Program-made: the position numbers and the translations under genes | Notes under the pieces: generated by a model | Seen by the model: the letters and a program-made list of their open reading frames with translations, nothing else | Databases searched by the model: none | Told to the model about the DNA's origin: nothing | Shown here: piece after piece, positions 34,798 through 43,076 of the stretch | Layout of the letters: each line of letters starts with the position of its first letter | Position numbering within the stretch: position 1 is the first letter of the stretch | From: Streptomyces cinnamoneus | GTDB lineage: Bacteria; Actinomycetota; Actinomycetes; Streptomycetales; Streptomycetaceae | Length of the DNA: 63,224 nucleotides | Direction of reading: 5' to 3' | Assembly (NCBI RefSeq): GCF_014650495.1 | Contig: NZ_BMVB01000025.1 | Location: forward strand, 17,658 to 80,881

Positions 34798-36513
34798 ATG
34801 AGTCAGCAGGGGGACCAGTACGCCGAACAAGAGGACGCCTGGTGGCGCGAGTTGTACGGCAGGAGTGAACCCGACGCGGGAGCCGCCGTCGGCGGCGACA
34901 GCCTGGACGAGAGGTTCTCCTCCGCCTCGGCGGTCGTCGGACCGGAGCCGCGGCCGAGGCCGGAGCCGAGGCGGCCGAGAGCCGCCGAGCCGCCCGCACG
35001 GCCCGACCCGTGCGTGCTGCCCGGCCCGCCGACCGCCTCTCCGTCGGGCCTCTCGCCCGCACTCTCGCGCGGGGTGCCGCGGCAGACCAAGCGCTGGGTC
35101 GCGCCCGCGGGCGGATCTTCCCTGCCCGTTCCCGCCGAGCCCGACGGGGCACAGCCCCCGGCCCCGCCGCCCGGCGCCGCCCCCGAACTGCGCCCGCCCG
35201 TCGGGCCGGAGCGCAGGCCCGAGAGCCCGCCGCCCCCCGACCCGCGCACCCGCGTCGGCCCGCCCGCGCCGCCCGACGTGCGCGAGGCCCGGGAGGCACC
35301 CGGATCCCCGGCCGGCACCGGCCTGGCGGGCCGGCCTGGCGGGCCGGGCACCGCGGCGGCCCGGCCCGGCGGTGACATCGAGGAGGTCCGCGACGTCACG
35401 GACGTCACCGACTTCACGGACCTCGCGGACTTCACCGGACTCGCGGAGCTCACCGACGTCTCCGAGGCGACCGGCCCCCTGGCCGCCGGCGAGATGTCCG
35501 AGGTGCCCCCGACGGGATCCGCGCACGGCCCCTCGCCCGTGCGGAGGAACGGGACGCTGCGCGCCGCCGACTTCGTCGGCCGGCGGCCGCCCACCTACGA
35601 GGCCGAGCCGACCGCCTGGCCGCCCGCGGACCCCGGCGGGCTGGAGGACCTCGTGCCCGACACCGTGCTGGACGGCGCCCGCTACGGCGCGATGGTCCTG
35701 CGGGCCGTCTCGCTGCGCGGCGACTCCGCCCGCTACCGCGGCGAACCCCGCCGGGACGCCCTGCTCACCGCCCGCTTCGGCACCGGCGAGGACGCCCTGC
35801 TGCTGGTCGCCCTCGCCAGCGGCGTCCGCGCCGCGGACAGTTCCCACCGCGCGGCCCGCGAGGTCTGCGCGTGGATCGGCGGCGCCGTGGGGCGCAGCCA
35901 CGCCCGGCTGGCCGAGGACATCCACGCCGGCCGCCGTGACGAGCTGAAGTCCGGACTGCACCGGCTCACCGACCGCACCTACGGGCGGCTGCGCGCCCGC
36001 GCGGCCGAACTGGGCCTGCCCCCCGCCGAGTACACGGCGGGGCTGCGCTGCCTGCTGCTGCCCGCCGACGTCCGCTGCCGCACCCGCGTCTTCTTCGGCG
36101 TCGGCGCGGGCGGGCTCTTCCGGCTGCGCCAGGGCACCTGGCAGGACCTGGACCCCGAGCCGCACGAGCCCGACCCCACGGGGGAGCCCGTGGTGGGCTA
36201 CGGCGCCGGCGACCGCATCACCGTCGACCTCGGCATCCCCACCCCGGGGACCACGCCCGTCATCGACCCGGCCGAGGTGCCCAGCGAGCCCTTCCGTTTC
36301 CGGGCGTCGATCGCACGCCCCGGCGACGCCCTGCTGCTGTGCACGGCGGGCCTCGCCGACCCGGTGCGCGGCGAGCCGGAGCTGGGTGTCCGGCTCGCGG
36401 AGCGGTGGTCCCGGGAGGAGCCGCCGGGGCTGGCGGAGTACCTCGCCGACGTCCAGCTGCGGGTGAAGGGGTACGCGGACGACCGCAGCGCCTGCACCGT
36501 CTGGGAGGTCTGA
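34798..36513 (+). CDS. Degenerate PP2C-like protein with long proline-rich N-terminus
   Basis: 571 residues. The first 300 are low complexity, rich in Pro, Glu, Arg and Ala, and contain a run of D-x-T-D/L repeats (about residues 199-226). The last 270 follow the PP2C-like fold (LRAVSLRGDSARYRGEPRRDALLTARFGTGEDALLLVALASG). The usual metal-binding DGxGG is replaced by ASGVRAADSS, so phosphatase activity is doubtful. The start has only a weak AAGGGC site. Possibly a scaffold or pseudophosphatase. Transcribed away from the LuxR regulator. Confidence 0.75.
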   Translation: MSQQGDQYAEQEDAWWRELYGRSEPDAGAAVGGDSLDERFSSASAVVGPEPRPRPEPRRPRAAEPPARPDPCVLPGPPTASPSGLSPALSRGVPRQTKRWVAPAGGSSLPVPAEPDGAQPPAPPPGAAPELRPPVGPERRPESPPPPDPRTRVGPPAPPDVREAREAPGSPAGTGLAGRPGGPGTAAARPGGDIEEVRDVTDVTDFTDLADFTGLAELTDVSEATGPLAAGEMSEVPPTGSAHGPSPVRRNGTLRAADFVGRRPPTYEAEPTAWPPADPGGLEDLVPDTVLDGARYGAMVLRAVSLRGDSARYRGEPRRDALLTARFGTGEDALLLVALASGVRAADSSHRAAREVCAWIGGAVGRSHARLAEDIHAGRRDELKSGLHRLTDRTYGRLRARAAELGLPPAEYTAGLRCLLLPADVRCRTRVFFGVGAGGLFRLRQGTWQDLDPEPHEPDPTGEPVVGYGAGDRITVDLGIPTPGTTPVIDPAEVPSEPFRFRASIARPGDALLLCTAGLADPVRGEPELGVRLAERWSREEPPGLAEYLADVQLRVKGYADDRSACTVWEV

Positions 36514-36533
36514 CCGGCCGCCCGGGCGGCCGG
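36514..36533. terminator. Palindromic convergent terminator
   Basis: A perfect 20-bp palindrome (CCGGCCGCCC / GGGCGGCCGG) begins directly after the PP2C-like stop and lies 17 bases before the convergent DinB stop. It can form a stem of about eight pairs with a small loop on either strand. Confidence 0.55.
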
Positions 36534-36549
36534 CCGGGCCGGCCCGCGG

Positions 36550-37095
36550 TCAGTACCCGGTGGCGCCGTCGATGCGCTCGCGCAGCAGGTCGGCGTGGCC
36601 GTTGTGTCGCGCGTACTCGGCTATGAGCTTGACCAGGACCACCCGCAGGGAGATCGGCTCCCCGGTGGCGAAGACCCGGCCGGTGGCGTCCAGCGAGGCG
36701 GTGGCGGCGACGATCTCGCGCGCCCGCTCGCACTCCGCCCGCCAGACGGCGAGGGCCTCGGCGGGGTCGCCGTCCAGCTGCCCGAAGTCCTGGTCGGGAT
36801 CGTCGTCGGTGTAGTACAGCTCCGGCACGTCCTCGCCCGCGAACTGCAGGCGGAACCACCAGCGTTCCACCGCGGCGAGGTGCCGGACCAGCCCGTGCAG
36901 GCTCAGCCCGGAGGGCGCAACCCCCTTGTCGGAGAGGCGCTCCTGCGGAACGCCGGCGCATTTGAGGGCGAACGTCTCGCGGTGCCAGTCGAGATAGGCC
37001 GTCAGGACCTCGCGCTCGCCGCCGGTGGTGGGCAGGGCGGGACGGGGGTCGTCGGCCCAGGCCGGGGCGTAGTTCTCTGCAGGGATCTCGGTCAT
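36550..37095 (-). CDS. DinB-family protein (DUF664 type)
   Basis: 181 residues of the DinB four-helix fold. The metal-binding His residues lie in SLHGLVRHLAAVERWW and EYARHNGHADLLRERIDG, and the stretch PAEALAVWRAECERAREI is conserved in the group. Many actinobacterial relatives are mycothiol-dependent transferases, so a thiol-dependent detoxification role is plausible but unproven. Start ATG 37095. Confidence 0.85.
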   Translation of the reverse strand: MTEIPAENYAPAWADDPRPALPTTGGEREVLTAYLDWHRETFALKCAGVPQERLSDKGVAPSGLSLHGLVRHLAAVERWWFRLQFAGEDVPELYYTDDDPDQDFGQLDGDPAEALAVWRAECERAREIVAATASLDATGRVFATGEPISLRVVLVKLIAEYARHNGHADLLRERIDGATGY

Positions 37096-37374
37096 GCGGT
37101 GAGTCTTGCAGGGGGCACTGACAATCGGTCGCCGCGGCCGGGGGCCTGACAGCTTTTCGGGAAGCGCACAAGAGGTGCGCCCATGCCGGTCATATAACCA
37201 TGTTGATACGTCAACAGGCGTCGAAGCGCCGGGCAGGGGGCATGCATGTGCCGTGAGCGTGTTCGATGCCGGGGCGCCGGGGAGGGGTCGGGGCGGCGAG
37301 GGATGAAACGGCGGACTGCACACTGGGCGGGCGCGGAGCGGCGCGAGGGCAGGGGAGGGTCCGCGGAGAGCACG

Positions 37375-37863
37375 ATGCAGGAGGGGGCGGGGGAAGCCGA
37401 TTCCCCGGCCGCGGGCCGGTCCTGGGAGAGACGGCTCCGGCGCGGGGAGCTGACGGCCGTCGCGGACGTGCGCTCGGGCCTGCGCGCGCTGCTCGGGTCG
37501 TGGGGCGCTCCCGGGCGGGCCGACACCGCCGTGCTCCTGGCGAGCGAGCTGGTCACCAACGCCCTGGTGCACACCGACGGCGGGGCCGTGGTCACGGCCC
37601 GGCTCACCGGCGGCGCCGCCGCACCCGTCAAGGAGCGGCTGCGCGTGGAGGTGCGGGACTTCCTCTCCCGGCCGCCCACGCTGCGCCCGCCTCCCGTCGC
37701 GGCCGACCGGGGCGACGGCGCGGCGCCCGCCGGCCGTCCGGAGACGGCCGCCACGTCCGGGCGCGGCCTGTTGCTCGTCCACGCCCTGGCCGACTGCTGG
37801 GGCGTGCGCGCCCACGGTGTCGGCAAGGCCGTGTGGTTCGAGCTGGATGCGCAGGAGCCCTGA
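37375..37863 (+). CDS. ATP-binding protein, anti-sigma-factor kinase type (GHKL)
   Basis: 162 residues with a HATPase_c fold: N-box VLLASELVTNALVHTDGG and a glycine-rich GRGLLLVHALADCWGV. No dimerisation or receiver domain. Typical of the many Streptomyces RsbW-like kinases that bind anti-anti-sigma factors. ATG 37375 has a GGAGAG site; an alternative ATG at 37303 has a site with almost no spacing. The 279 bases upstream hold no other gene; a repeat-poor GC-rich stretch only. Confidence 0.8.
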   Translation: MQEGAGEADSPAAGRSWERRLRRGELTAVADVRSGLRALLGSWGAPGRADTAVLLASELVTNALVHTDGGAVVTARLTGGAAAPVKERLRVEVRDFLSRPPTLRPPPVAADRGDGAAPAGRPETAATSGRGLLLVHALADCWGVRAHGVGKAVWFELDAQEP

Positions 37864-37900
37864 ACCGGTCGCGTACGACGGGTTCAGGGCTCCGTGAACG

Positions 37901-38959
37901 TCAGCCGAACTGACGCTCGATCTGGGCGAGTTTGGCCTCCAGCGAGTCGAGCCGCGGGATGGCCTGGGTGTCGTCCTCGGCGGTGAGGTCGATGGGGTCC
38001 GGCTTGCCCACCGCCTGCAGCGGGCGGGAGCGTACCGGAAGCTGCCCCTGCTCGACTATGGAGGGCTCCGGCCCCGCTTGCGAGCCGATCTGGGCGGGCT
38101 GCTGGACCGCCGGCACGGCCGGTCCGGTCACCTCGACCTGCCGGCCGCCGCGGTTGCGGCCCCAGACGCGGTGCTGCCGGTTGTACGCCTTGATCCGGGC
38201 CCGTTCCAGCTTGCCCGCCTCCCGGCGGCGCAGCCGGTGCTGCGCCTGCTGGCGCTTGTCCTCGCGGACCTCCTCGACGGCCTCGTCCAGGCTGCGCACG
38301 CCCTCCAGGAGCATGAGCGACCAGGCGCCGAAGGTCTCGCGCGGTGCACGCAGCCATCGCACTATCCGGATCTGCGGCAGTGGGCGGGGCACCAGCCCCT
38401 GCTCGCGCAGGGCGGCCCGGCGCGTCTGCTTGAGCGCCCGGTCGAAGAGCACCGCCGCCGACAGCGACATGCCGGCGAAGAACTGCGGGGCCCCCGCGTG
38501 GTCCATCCCCCGGGGCGCGTGCACCCAGTTGAACCAGGCCGCGGCGCCCGCGAACGTCCACACCAGCAGCCGGGAGCCGAGCGCGGCGTCGCCGTGGCTC
38601 GCCTCGCGCACCGCCAGCACCGAGCAGAACATCGCGGCCCCGTCGAGGCCGAAGGGCACCAGGTACTCCCAGCCGTCCGTCAGCCCCAGGTTCTGCTGGC
38701 CGAAGCCGACCAGGCCGTGGAAGGACAGGGCCGCGGCGACCGCGGCGCAGCAGAAGAGAAGTACGTAGGAGGCGCTGCCGTAGATGGCTTCCTTGCGGCG
38801 TCTGCGCTCCTCGTTGCGCTCCCAGGAGTCCGTGCCGGCCGCCGTGTCCTCCGAGCCGGATCGCCGGCCGCGCGCGTACACCGTCACCGCCACCACTGCC
38901 CCGATGAGTGCCACGGCACTGGGGAGCACCCAATTCAGCGGTATGTCGGTCACTCTCAT
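37901..38959 (-). CDS. DUF2637-type membrane protein
   Basis: 352 residues. An N-terminal helix (about 9-29) is followed by a cytoplasmic stretch and four more membrane segments (about 60-80, 95-118, 128-150, 160-180), with motifs SFHGLVGFGQQNLGL and VPFGLDGAAMFCSVLAVREASHGD typical of DUF2637 proteins near actinobacterial spread/transfer genes. The C-terminal 170 residues are charged, with a Lys/Arg/Glu-rich coiled coil (VEEVREDKRQQAQHRLRRRE). No other transfer gene is in the window. Start ATG 38959 has AAGGGA upstream. Confidence 0.8.
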   Translation of the reverse strand: MRVTDIPLNWVLPSAVALIGAVVAVTVYARGRRSGSEDTAAGTDSWERNEERRRRKEAIYGSASYVLLFCCAAVAAALSFHGLVGFGQQNLGLTDGWEYLVPFGLDGAAMFCSVLAVREASHGDAALGSRLLVWTFAGAAAWFNWVHAPRGMDHAGAPQFFAGMSLSAAVLFDRALKQTRRAALREQGLVPRPLPQIRIVRWLRAPRETFGAWSLMLLEGVRSLDEAVEEVREDKRQQAQHRLRRREAGKLERARIKAYNRQHRVWGRNRGGRQVEVTGPAVPAVQQPAQIGSQAGPEPSIVEQGQLPVRSRPLQAVGKPDPIDLTAEDDTQAIPRLDSLEAKLAQIERQFG

Positions 38960-39128
38960 CTTGCGTCCCTTGCGTGCAGTACGGATTCGCGCGCCATCCT
39001 GACGGAGTCGGACCGGACGCCAAGGGGTTTCGCAGCAACTTTCCGCGAATGGACGGCAGGGATATACGGAGAGCTACGCTTCCTTTCGAACGTCCCCCAG
39101 GGCGAAGCGAGTTGAGTTCTATTCAATT

Positions 39129-39142
39129 CACTCGATCGAGTG
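39129..39142. promoter_or_regulatory. 14-bp palindrome
   Basis: CACTCGATCGAGTG is a perfect inverted repeat in an AT-rich island (TCTATTCAATT before it, GGTATTTTGC after). It looks like an operator for one of the two divergent genes. Confidence 0.45.
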
Positions 39143-39254
39143 GCTTAGGTATTTTGCTCGGCTGACAGCCGGGTGAAGCGCCCGGCGCCGCTGGTGCGGG
39201 GGCGGGTGATGCGGTGTCCGCGGCCGCACGGGGACGGCCACGTCGTGATCGTTA

Positions 39255-39274
39255 GAAGGTAAGGCTTGCCTTAT
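39255..39274. promoter_or_regulatory. Iron-box-like inverted repeat upstream of the GntR gene
   Basis: GAAGGTAAGGCTTGCCTTAT contains the arms TAAGGC and GCCTTA around TT. I count 13 of 19 matches to the DmdR/DtxR consensus TTAGGTTAGGCTAACCTAA. It is 70 bases before the GntR gene start. It may equally be a site for that regulator. Confidence 0.4.
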
Positions 39275-39343
39275 CCGTGCTGCCCGGGGTTTGAACTGTC
39301 GGATTGGCCGCCTATGGTTCCGAATGGACACCAGGAGGACCCC

Positions 39344-40066
39344 ATGGAGCAGGGCAGACCCCACGGCACGGCACCCGGGCCGGGCGTCGCGCTGCCCGCG
39401 CAGGCCACGCCGTCCGCGCGGGGCGAGCACACCCACGACGAGAGCCAGCACCTGCGCAGGACGCCGCAGCGCTACTCCGTGCGCGGCCAGGTGCTCGACG
39501 CGCTGCGCAGGGCGCTGGTGAGCGGCGAGCTCGTACCGGGCGAGGTCTACTCGGGCCCGGCGCTCGGCGAGCGGTTCGGGGTCTCGGCCACGCCGGTGCG
39601 GGAGGCCATGCAGCAGCTGGCCCTCGAAGGCGCGGTCGAGGTCGTCCCCAACCGCGGCTTCCGCGTCACCAGCCGGACCCCGCGCGACCTGACCGAGCTC
39701 GCCGAGGTCCGTGCCCTCCTGGAGGTGCCCGCCCTGCTGCGGCTGGCCCGGACCGTCCCGGCGGCGCGCTGGGGCGAGCTGCGCCCGCTGGCCGAACGGG
39801 CCGCCGTGGCGGCCGCCGGGGGCGACCGGGCCGCCTACGCGGAGCTGGACCGCGCGTTCCACCGGGCGGTCTTCGAGCTCTCCGGCAACCGCCAGCTGAT
39901 GCTCGTCGTGGACGACCTCCACCGGCGGGCGCAGTGGGCCGCGCCGCCCGCCGGGTGCCTCCTGGCCGACGCGGCCGAGCACCTGACGCTGCTGGACGCC
40001 CTGGCGGCGCAGGACCTGCCGGCGGTCGAGGCGGTGGCCACCCGGCACTGCGCGGGACCGGCCTAG
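39344..40066 (+). CDS. GntR-family regulator (FadR/FCD type)
   Basis: 240 residues. Winged helix at about 45-105 (QVLDALRRALVSGELVPGEVYSGPALGERFGVSATPVREAMQQL), then an all-helical FCD domain with LTELAEVRALLEVPALLRLAR and AYAELDRAFHRAVFELSGN, where the metal/ligand His is present. ATG 39344 has an AGGAGG site. It is near purine genes but not in their operon, so the effector is unknown. Its stop is seven bases from the convergent TPR-like gene. Confidence 0.88.
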   Translation: MEQGRPHGTAPGPGVALPAQATPSARGEHTHDESQHLRRTPQRYSVRGQVLDALRRALVSGELVPGEVYSGPALGERFGVSATPVREAMQQLALEGAVEVVPNRGFRVTSRTPRDLTELAEVRALLEVPALLRLARTVPAARWGELRPLAERAAVAAAGGDRAAYAELDRAFHRAVFELSGNRQLMLVVDDLHRRAQWAAPPAGCLLADAAEHLTLLDALAAQDLPAVEAVATRHCAGPA

Positions 40067-40073
40067 GCGCCGG

Positions 40074-40907
40074 TCAGGCCCCGGCGGCCTGCCCCAGGGC
40101 GCCCAGCCCGAGCCGCTCCGCCAGCCAGCCCGGTACGCCGCCCAGCAGACGGACCAGGCGGGCCGCCTCCGCGCGCAGGCGCACGGCCTCCGCCTCCTCG
40201 CCCACCACCGCGGCGAGCGACGCCAGGGCCGGCGCGATGCCGACCAGATAACCCAGCTCCTCCCGGATGCGCAGCGACTCCGCGAAGCCGTGCCGGGCCT
40301 CGGCGAGCTTGCCGTCGTGCTCGGCCATCGCCGCCACGTGGCGCCAGGTGAAGGAGAGCAGCAGCCGGTGCCCGTGCGCGGCGGCGCCGGCGTGGGCGCG
40401 CTGGAAGGCGGCGGTGGCGTCGGAGGGGTTGTCGGAGAGGTGCTGGGCGATCAGGCCCCGCCGGAAGTCCAGCAGGGGCCGCGTCGGCGAGCGCGGGGTG
40501 AGCAGGGCGGCCGCGCGCCCCAGGGCGGCCCGCGCCTCGTCGGCCCGGTCCCGTACGCCCAAAAGAGTGGACGCGTACGCGAGGTGACCCCGTTCGCAGG
40601 CGGCCGCGCCGCGCTCCTCGTCGTCCGTGGCCAGCGCCTCCGCCGCCCGCAGCGAGTCCTCGGCCGCGCCCCAGCCCTCGCCGGTGAACATGCAGCGTTC
40701 GACCAGCACCGCCGTCCGGTGCAGGGCCGGGCCCGGCTCTGCCGCGGCGCGCGGGGCGAGCAGCGCGGCGGCGTCGTCCCAGCAGGCCCGGGAACGCAGC
40801 CGCCACACGTCCCGGTCGAGCGGATCGCCCCCGTGCGGGCCCTGTCCGCTCTCCTGTGGTCCTGATGGCTCCGGCAACCCTGCATTCCGCATGGCGGTGT
40901 CCGCCAC
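40074..40907 (-). CDS. TPR-like alpha-helical repeat protein
   Basis: 277 residues, nearly all helical. It shows repeated helix pairs such as LLDFRRGLIAQHLSDNPSDATAAFQRAH and KLAEARHGFAESLRIREELGYL, the spacing of tetratricopeptide repeats. No enzyme motif. GTG 40907 is chosen for the GGGGAGG site; the in-frame region upstream reads through non-coding sequence. Function unknown. Confidence 0.7.
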   Translation of the reverse strand: MADTAMRNAGLPEPSGPQESGQGPHGGDPLDRDVWRLRSRACWDDAAALLAPRAAAEPGPALHRTAVLVERCMFTGEGWGAAEDSLRAAEALATDDEERGAAACERGHLAYASTLLGVRDRADEARAALGRAAALLTPRSPTRPLLDFRRGLIAQHLSDNPSDATAAFQRAHAGAAAHGHRLLLSFTWRHVAAMAEHDGKLAEARHGFAESLRIREELGYLVGIAPALASLAAVVGEEAEAVRLRAEAARLVRLLGGVPGWLAERLGLGALGQAAGA

Positions 40908-40988
40908 AGTGCCCTCCCCAAGCGCGCCGTCGAGCTGGAAGCCTGCTCCGATCACAGCACGAGGACACGGGCGCGGCCAAGGGTCAGG

Positions 40989-41004
40989 TGTGAACCAATT
41001 CACA
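40989..41004. promoter_or_regulatory. TGTGAA-TTCACA inverted repeat
   Basis: TGTGAACCAATTCACA, six-base perfect arms with a four-base spacer, 82 bases upstream of the TPR-like gene start. A further TGTGAA lies near 41040. Candidate operator. Confidence 0.4.
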
Positions 41005-41166
41005 AACGCGGGGCCCATGGCCCGGGGCGAACCGTCCGTGTGTGAAAGGGGTGGCCGCAGTGCGGCCTGTGACTCCTGCTGGTGGGCGCAGCGTACCGAA
41101 GAGCGCACCGCTCCACGGGCGGTGATCCGTTCGTCCGGTGAGCGGACCACCACCCGGGCCGGCCCC

Positions 41167-42846
41167 TCAACTCATGCGCAGGGCAAGGAAGAAGTCCAGC
41201 TTGTCCTCCAGACGGGACAGGTCGCGCCCGGTCAGCTGCTCGATGCGCCCCACCCGGTACCGCAGGGTGTTCACGTGCAGGTGCAGCCGCGTCGCACAGC
41301 GGGTCCAGGAGCCGTCGCAGTCCAGGAACGCCTCCAGCGTCGGGATCAGCTCGGCGCGGTGGCGGCGGTCGTAGTCGCGCAGCGGGTCCAGCAGCCGGGC
41401 GGTGAAGGCCCGCCGGACGTCGTCGGGGACGAACGGCAGCAGCAGGACGTGCGAGGCCAGCTCCTGGTGGCCGGCCGCACAGACGCGGCCCGGACGGGCG
41501 GCGGCCACGCGGCGGGCGTGCCGGGCCTCCTCCAGGGCGCCGCGCAGGCCCTCCGCCGAGTGGACGGCGGCGCTGACGCCGAACGTCAGGCGCCCGTCGT
41601 CGGCGAGGCCCCGGGCCAGGGGGTCGCGGACGGCCGCCAGGAGCGCGTCGGCGTGCAGGCCGGGCGCGGCCGGGGCCTCCGCCTCCGCGGGCACGGCCGG
41701 CAGCGGCACGAGCGCCACCGCCTCGTCGCCCGTATGGGCGACGGCGATCCGGTCGGAGGGCTCGGGGCCGGCCGCGTCCGGGTCGACCAGCACCTCCTCC
41801 AGCAGCGCCTGCGCCACCGGCCCGCCGGGGATGTCGCCGCCCTCCCACTCCACGCGGGCCACGACGACCTGCCAGTGCGGGGCGGCGCCCAGGCCGGGCA
41901 GCAGCACCGGCGCGGCCACCCGCAGCCGGGCCGCGATCTCGGCGGGCGCGGCACCCGCCTGGACCAGCTCCAGGACCTCCTGGGCGAGGCGGCGCCGCAC
42001 CGTGCGGGCCGCGTCGCGGCGGTCGCGCTCCACGGCGATCAGCTGGGTGACGCCGTGCAGCAGGTCGAGCCGCTCCTCCGGCCAGTCCCCGGCGTCCGCC
42101 TCGACGGCCAGCAGCCAGTCCGACAGCACCGTCTCGCGCACGTCCCGCGCGGACGCGGCGCGGCCGCTGCTGCGGACGGGGAAGAGGGAGTACGTGCTGC
42201 CGGCGGCCGCCACCCGGTGCGGGCCGCGGCGGCCCGAGCGCGAGGCGGCCAGGTGCTCGCCCGCGAGGGCGGCGCCGACCGTGGCGGGCAGCCCCGGGCC
42301 CGCGTCGGCCAGCGAGGACCCGGCGATCTGCCGGCCGGCGGGGGACAGCACCCAGGCGCGCAGGTCGAGGTCGGAGCCGAGCAGGTCGAGGACGACCTCG
42401 GGGCCGCCGCCCGCCGGGCCGCCCGTCATCAGCCGGCGGTGCCGGTCCACGACGGCCGCCAGGTCGCCGGCCCGCTCGCTGGAGACCTGCCGCACGACGT
42501 GCTCGGTGATGGAGGCGAAGGAGACCTTCTCGTTCACCGAGAACAGTGGCATCCGGTGCCGGGCGCACGCCTCGATCAGGTCGTCGGGCGTCGAGGCGAT
42601 CTCCGCCTCGCCCGCCGCCAGCCCGGCCACGCCCGCCGCCGTGAGGATGCGGACGAACCGCTCGGAATCCTCCGGCTCCCGCCGCCAGGCCAGGCCGGTG
42701 AGCACCAGCTCGCCACCGGAGAGGTAGCGGCTGGGGTCGCGCAGGTCGGTGGTCATCACGCCGCGCACGGTGCGGTCCAGCTCGTCCTCGCCACCGAGCA
42801 GCCGCAGGCCCAGCGCATCGGTCTCCAGCAGTGCGCGCAGCCGCAT
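41167..42846 (-). CDS. pucR: PucR-family purine catabolism regulator
   Basis: 559 residues. N-terminal PucR domain (LRALLETDALGLRLLGG, RDPSRYLSGGELVLTGL, PLFSVNEKVSFASITEHV), a GGDEF-like middle, and the C-terminal HTH (FLDCDGSWTRCATRLHLHVNTLRYRVGRIEQLTGRDL). It is divergent from the xanthine dehydrogenase operon, with 230 bases of palindrome-bearing DNA between them, and is the natural candidate for its control by purine supply. Confidence 0.92.
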   Translation of the reverse strand: MRLRALLETDALGLRLLGGEDELDRTVRGVMTTDLRDPSRYLSGGELVLTGLAWRREPEDSERFVRILTAAGVAGLAAGEAEIASTPDDLIEACARHRMPLFSVNEKVSFASITEHVVRQVSSERAGDLAAVVDRHRRLMTGGPAGGGPEVVLDLLGSDLDLRAWVLSPAGRQIAGSSLADAGPGLPATVGAALAGEHLAASRSGRRGPHRVAAAGSTYSLFPVRSSGRAASARDVRETVLSDWLLAVEADAGDWPEERLDLLHGVTQLIAVERDRRDAARTVRRRLAQEVLELVQAGAAPAEIAARLRVAAPVLLPGLGAAPHWQVVVARVEWEGGDIPGGPVAQALLEEVLVDPDAAGPEPSDRIAVAHTGDEAVALVPLPAVPAEAEAPAAPGLHADALLAAVRDPLARGLADDGRLTFGVSAAVHSAEGLRGALEEARHARRVAAARPGRVCAAGHQELASHVLLLPFVPDDVRRAFTARLLDPLRDYDRRHRAELIPTLEAFLDCDGSWTRCATRLHLHVNTLRYRVGRIEQLTGRDLSRLEDKLDFFLALRMS

Positions 42847-42862
42847 CGTCGTCGCCGCCGAT

Positions 42863-42933
42863 CTGTCTTCTTGTAACCAGTGGAATGCCGTGAGGTTCCG
42901 GAACCCCGTCTTTCGTTCGAATCTACAAGACAG
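42863..42933. promoter_or_regulatory. pucR-xdh divergent operator region
   Basis: A perfect 12-bp palindrome GGTTCCGGAACC (42894-42905) is flanked by an inverted pair, CTGTCTTCTTGTA (42863-42875) and TACAAGACAG (42924-42933), identical except for a two-base insertion. It sits 17 bases upstream of the pucR start and 143 bases upstream of xdh. Likely PucR binding sites. Confidence 0.5.
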
Positions 42934-43076
42934 GGGCCCTGGCCAGCCAACCGCTTCATGTTTTCGGTGACTGCGCCGCCGCGTCCGGGCGTCGCTGTAC
43001 TGGGCCCACGCCGCCCGGAACGGCGTCGGAACCGCCCTGACGACCCCGCCGCAGCCCCCCTGAGAAGAGACCTTCC

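Larger units (their letters stand above)
38960..39343. other. Intergenic region before the GntR regulator
   Basis: 384 bases without a gene between divergent starts. It has lower GC than its surroundings and holds two inverted repeats, listed separately. I see no small ORF with a ribosome site. Confidence 0.6.

Noticed and set aside
37884..39038. Alternative minus-strand frame over the DUF2637 gene
   Set aside because: The frame 37901-38959 has membrane segments and a ribosome site; the other is Gly/Arg-rich.
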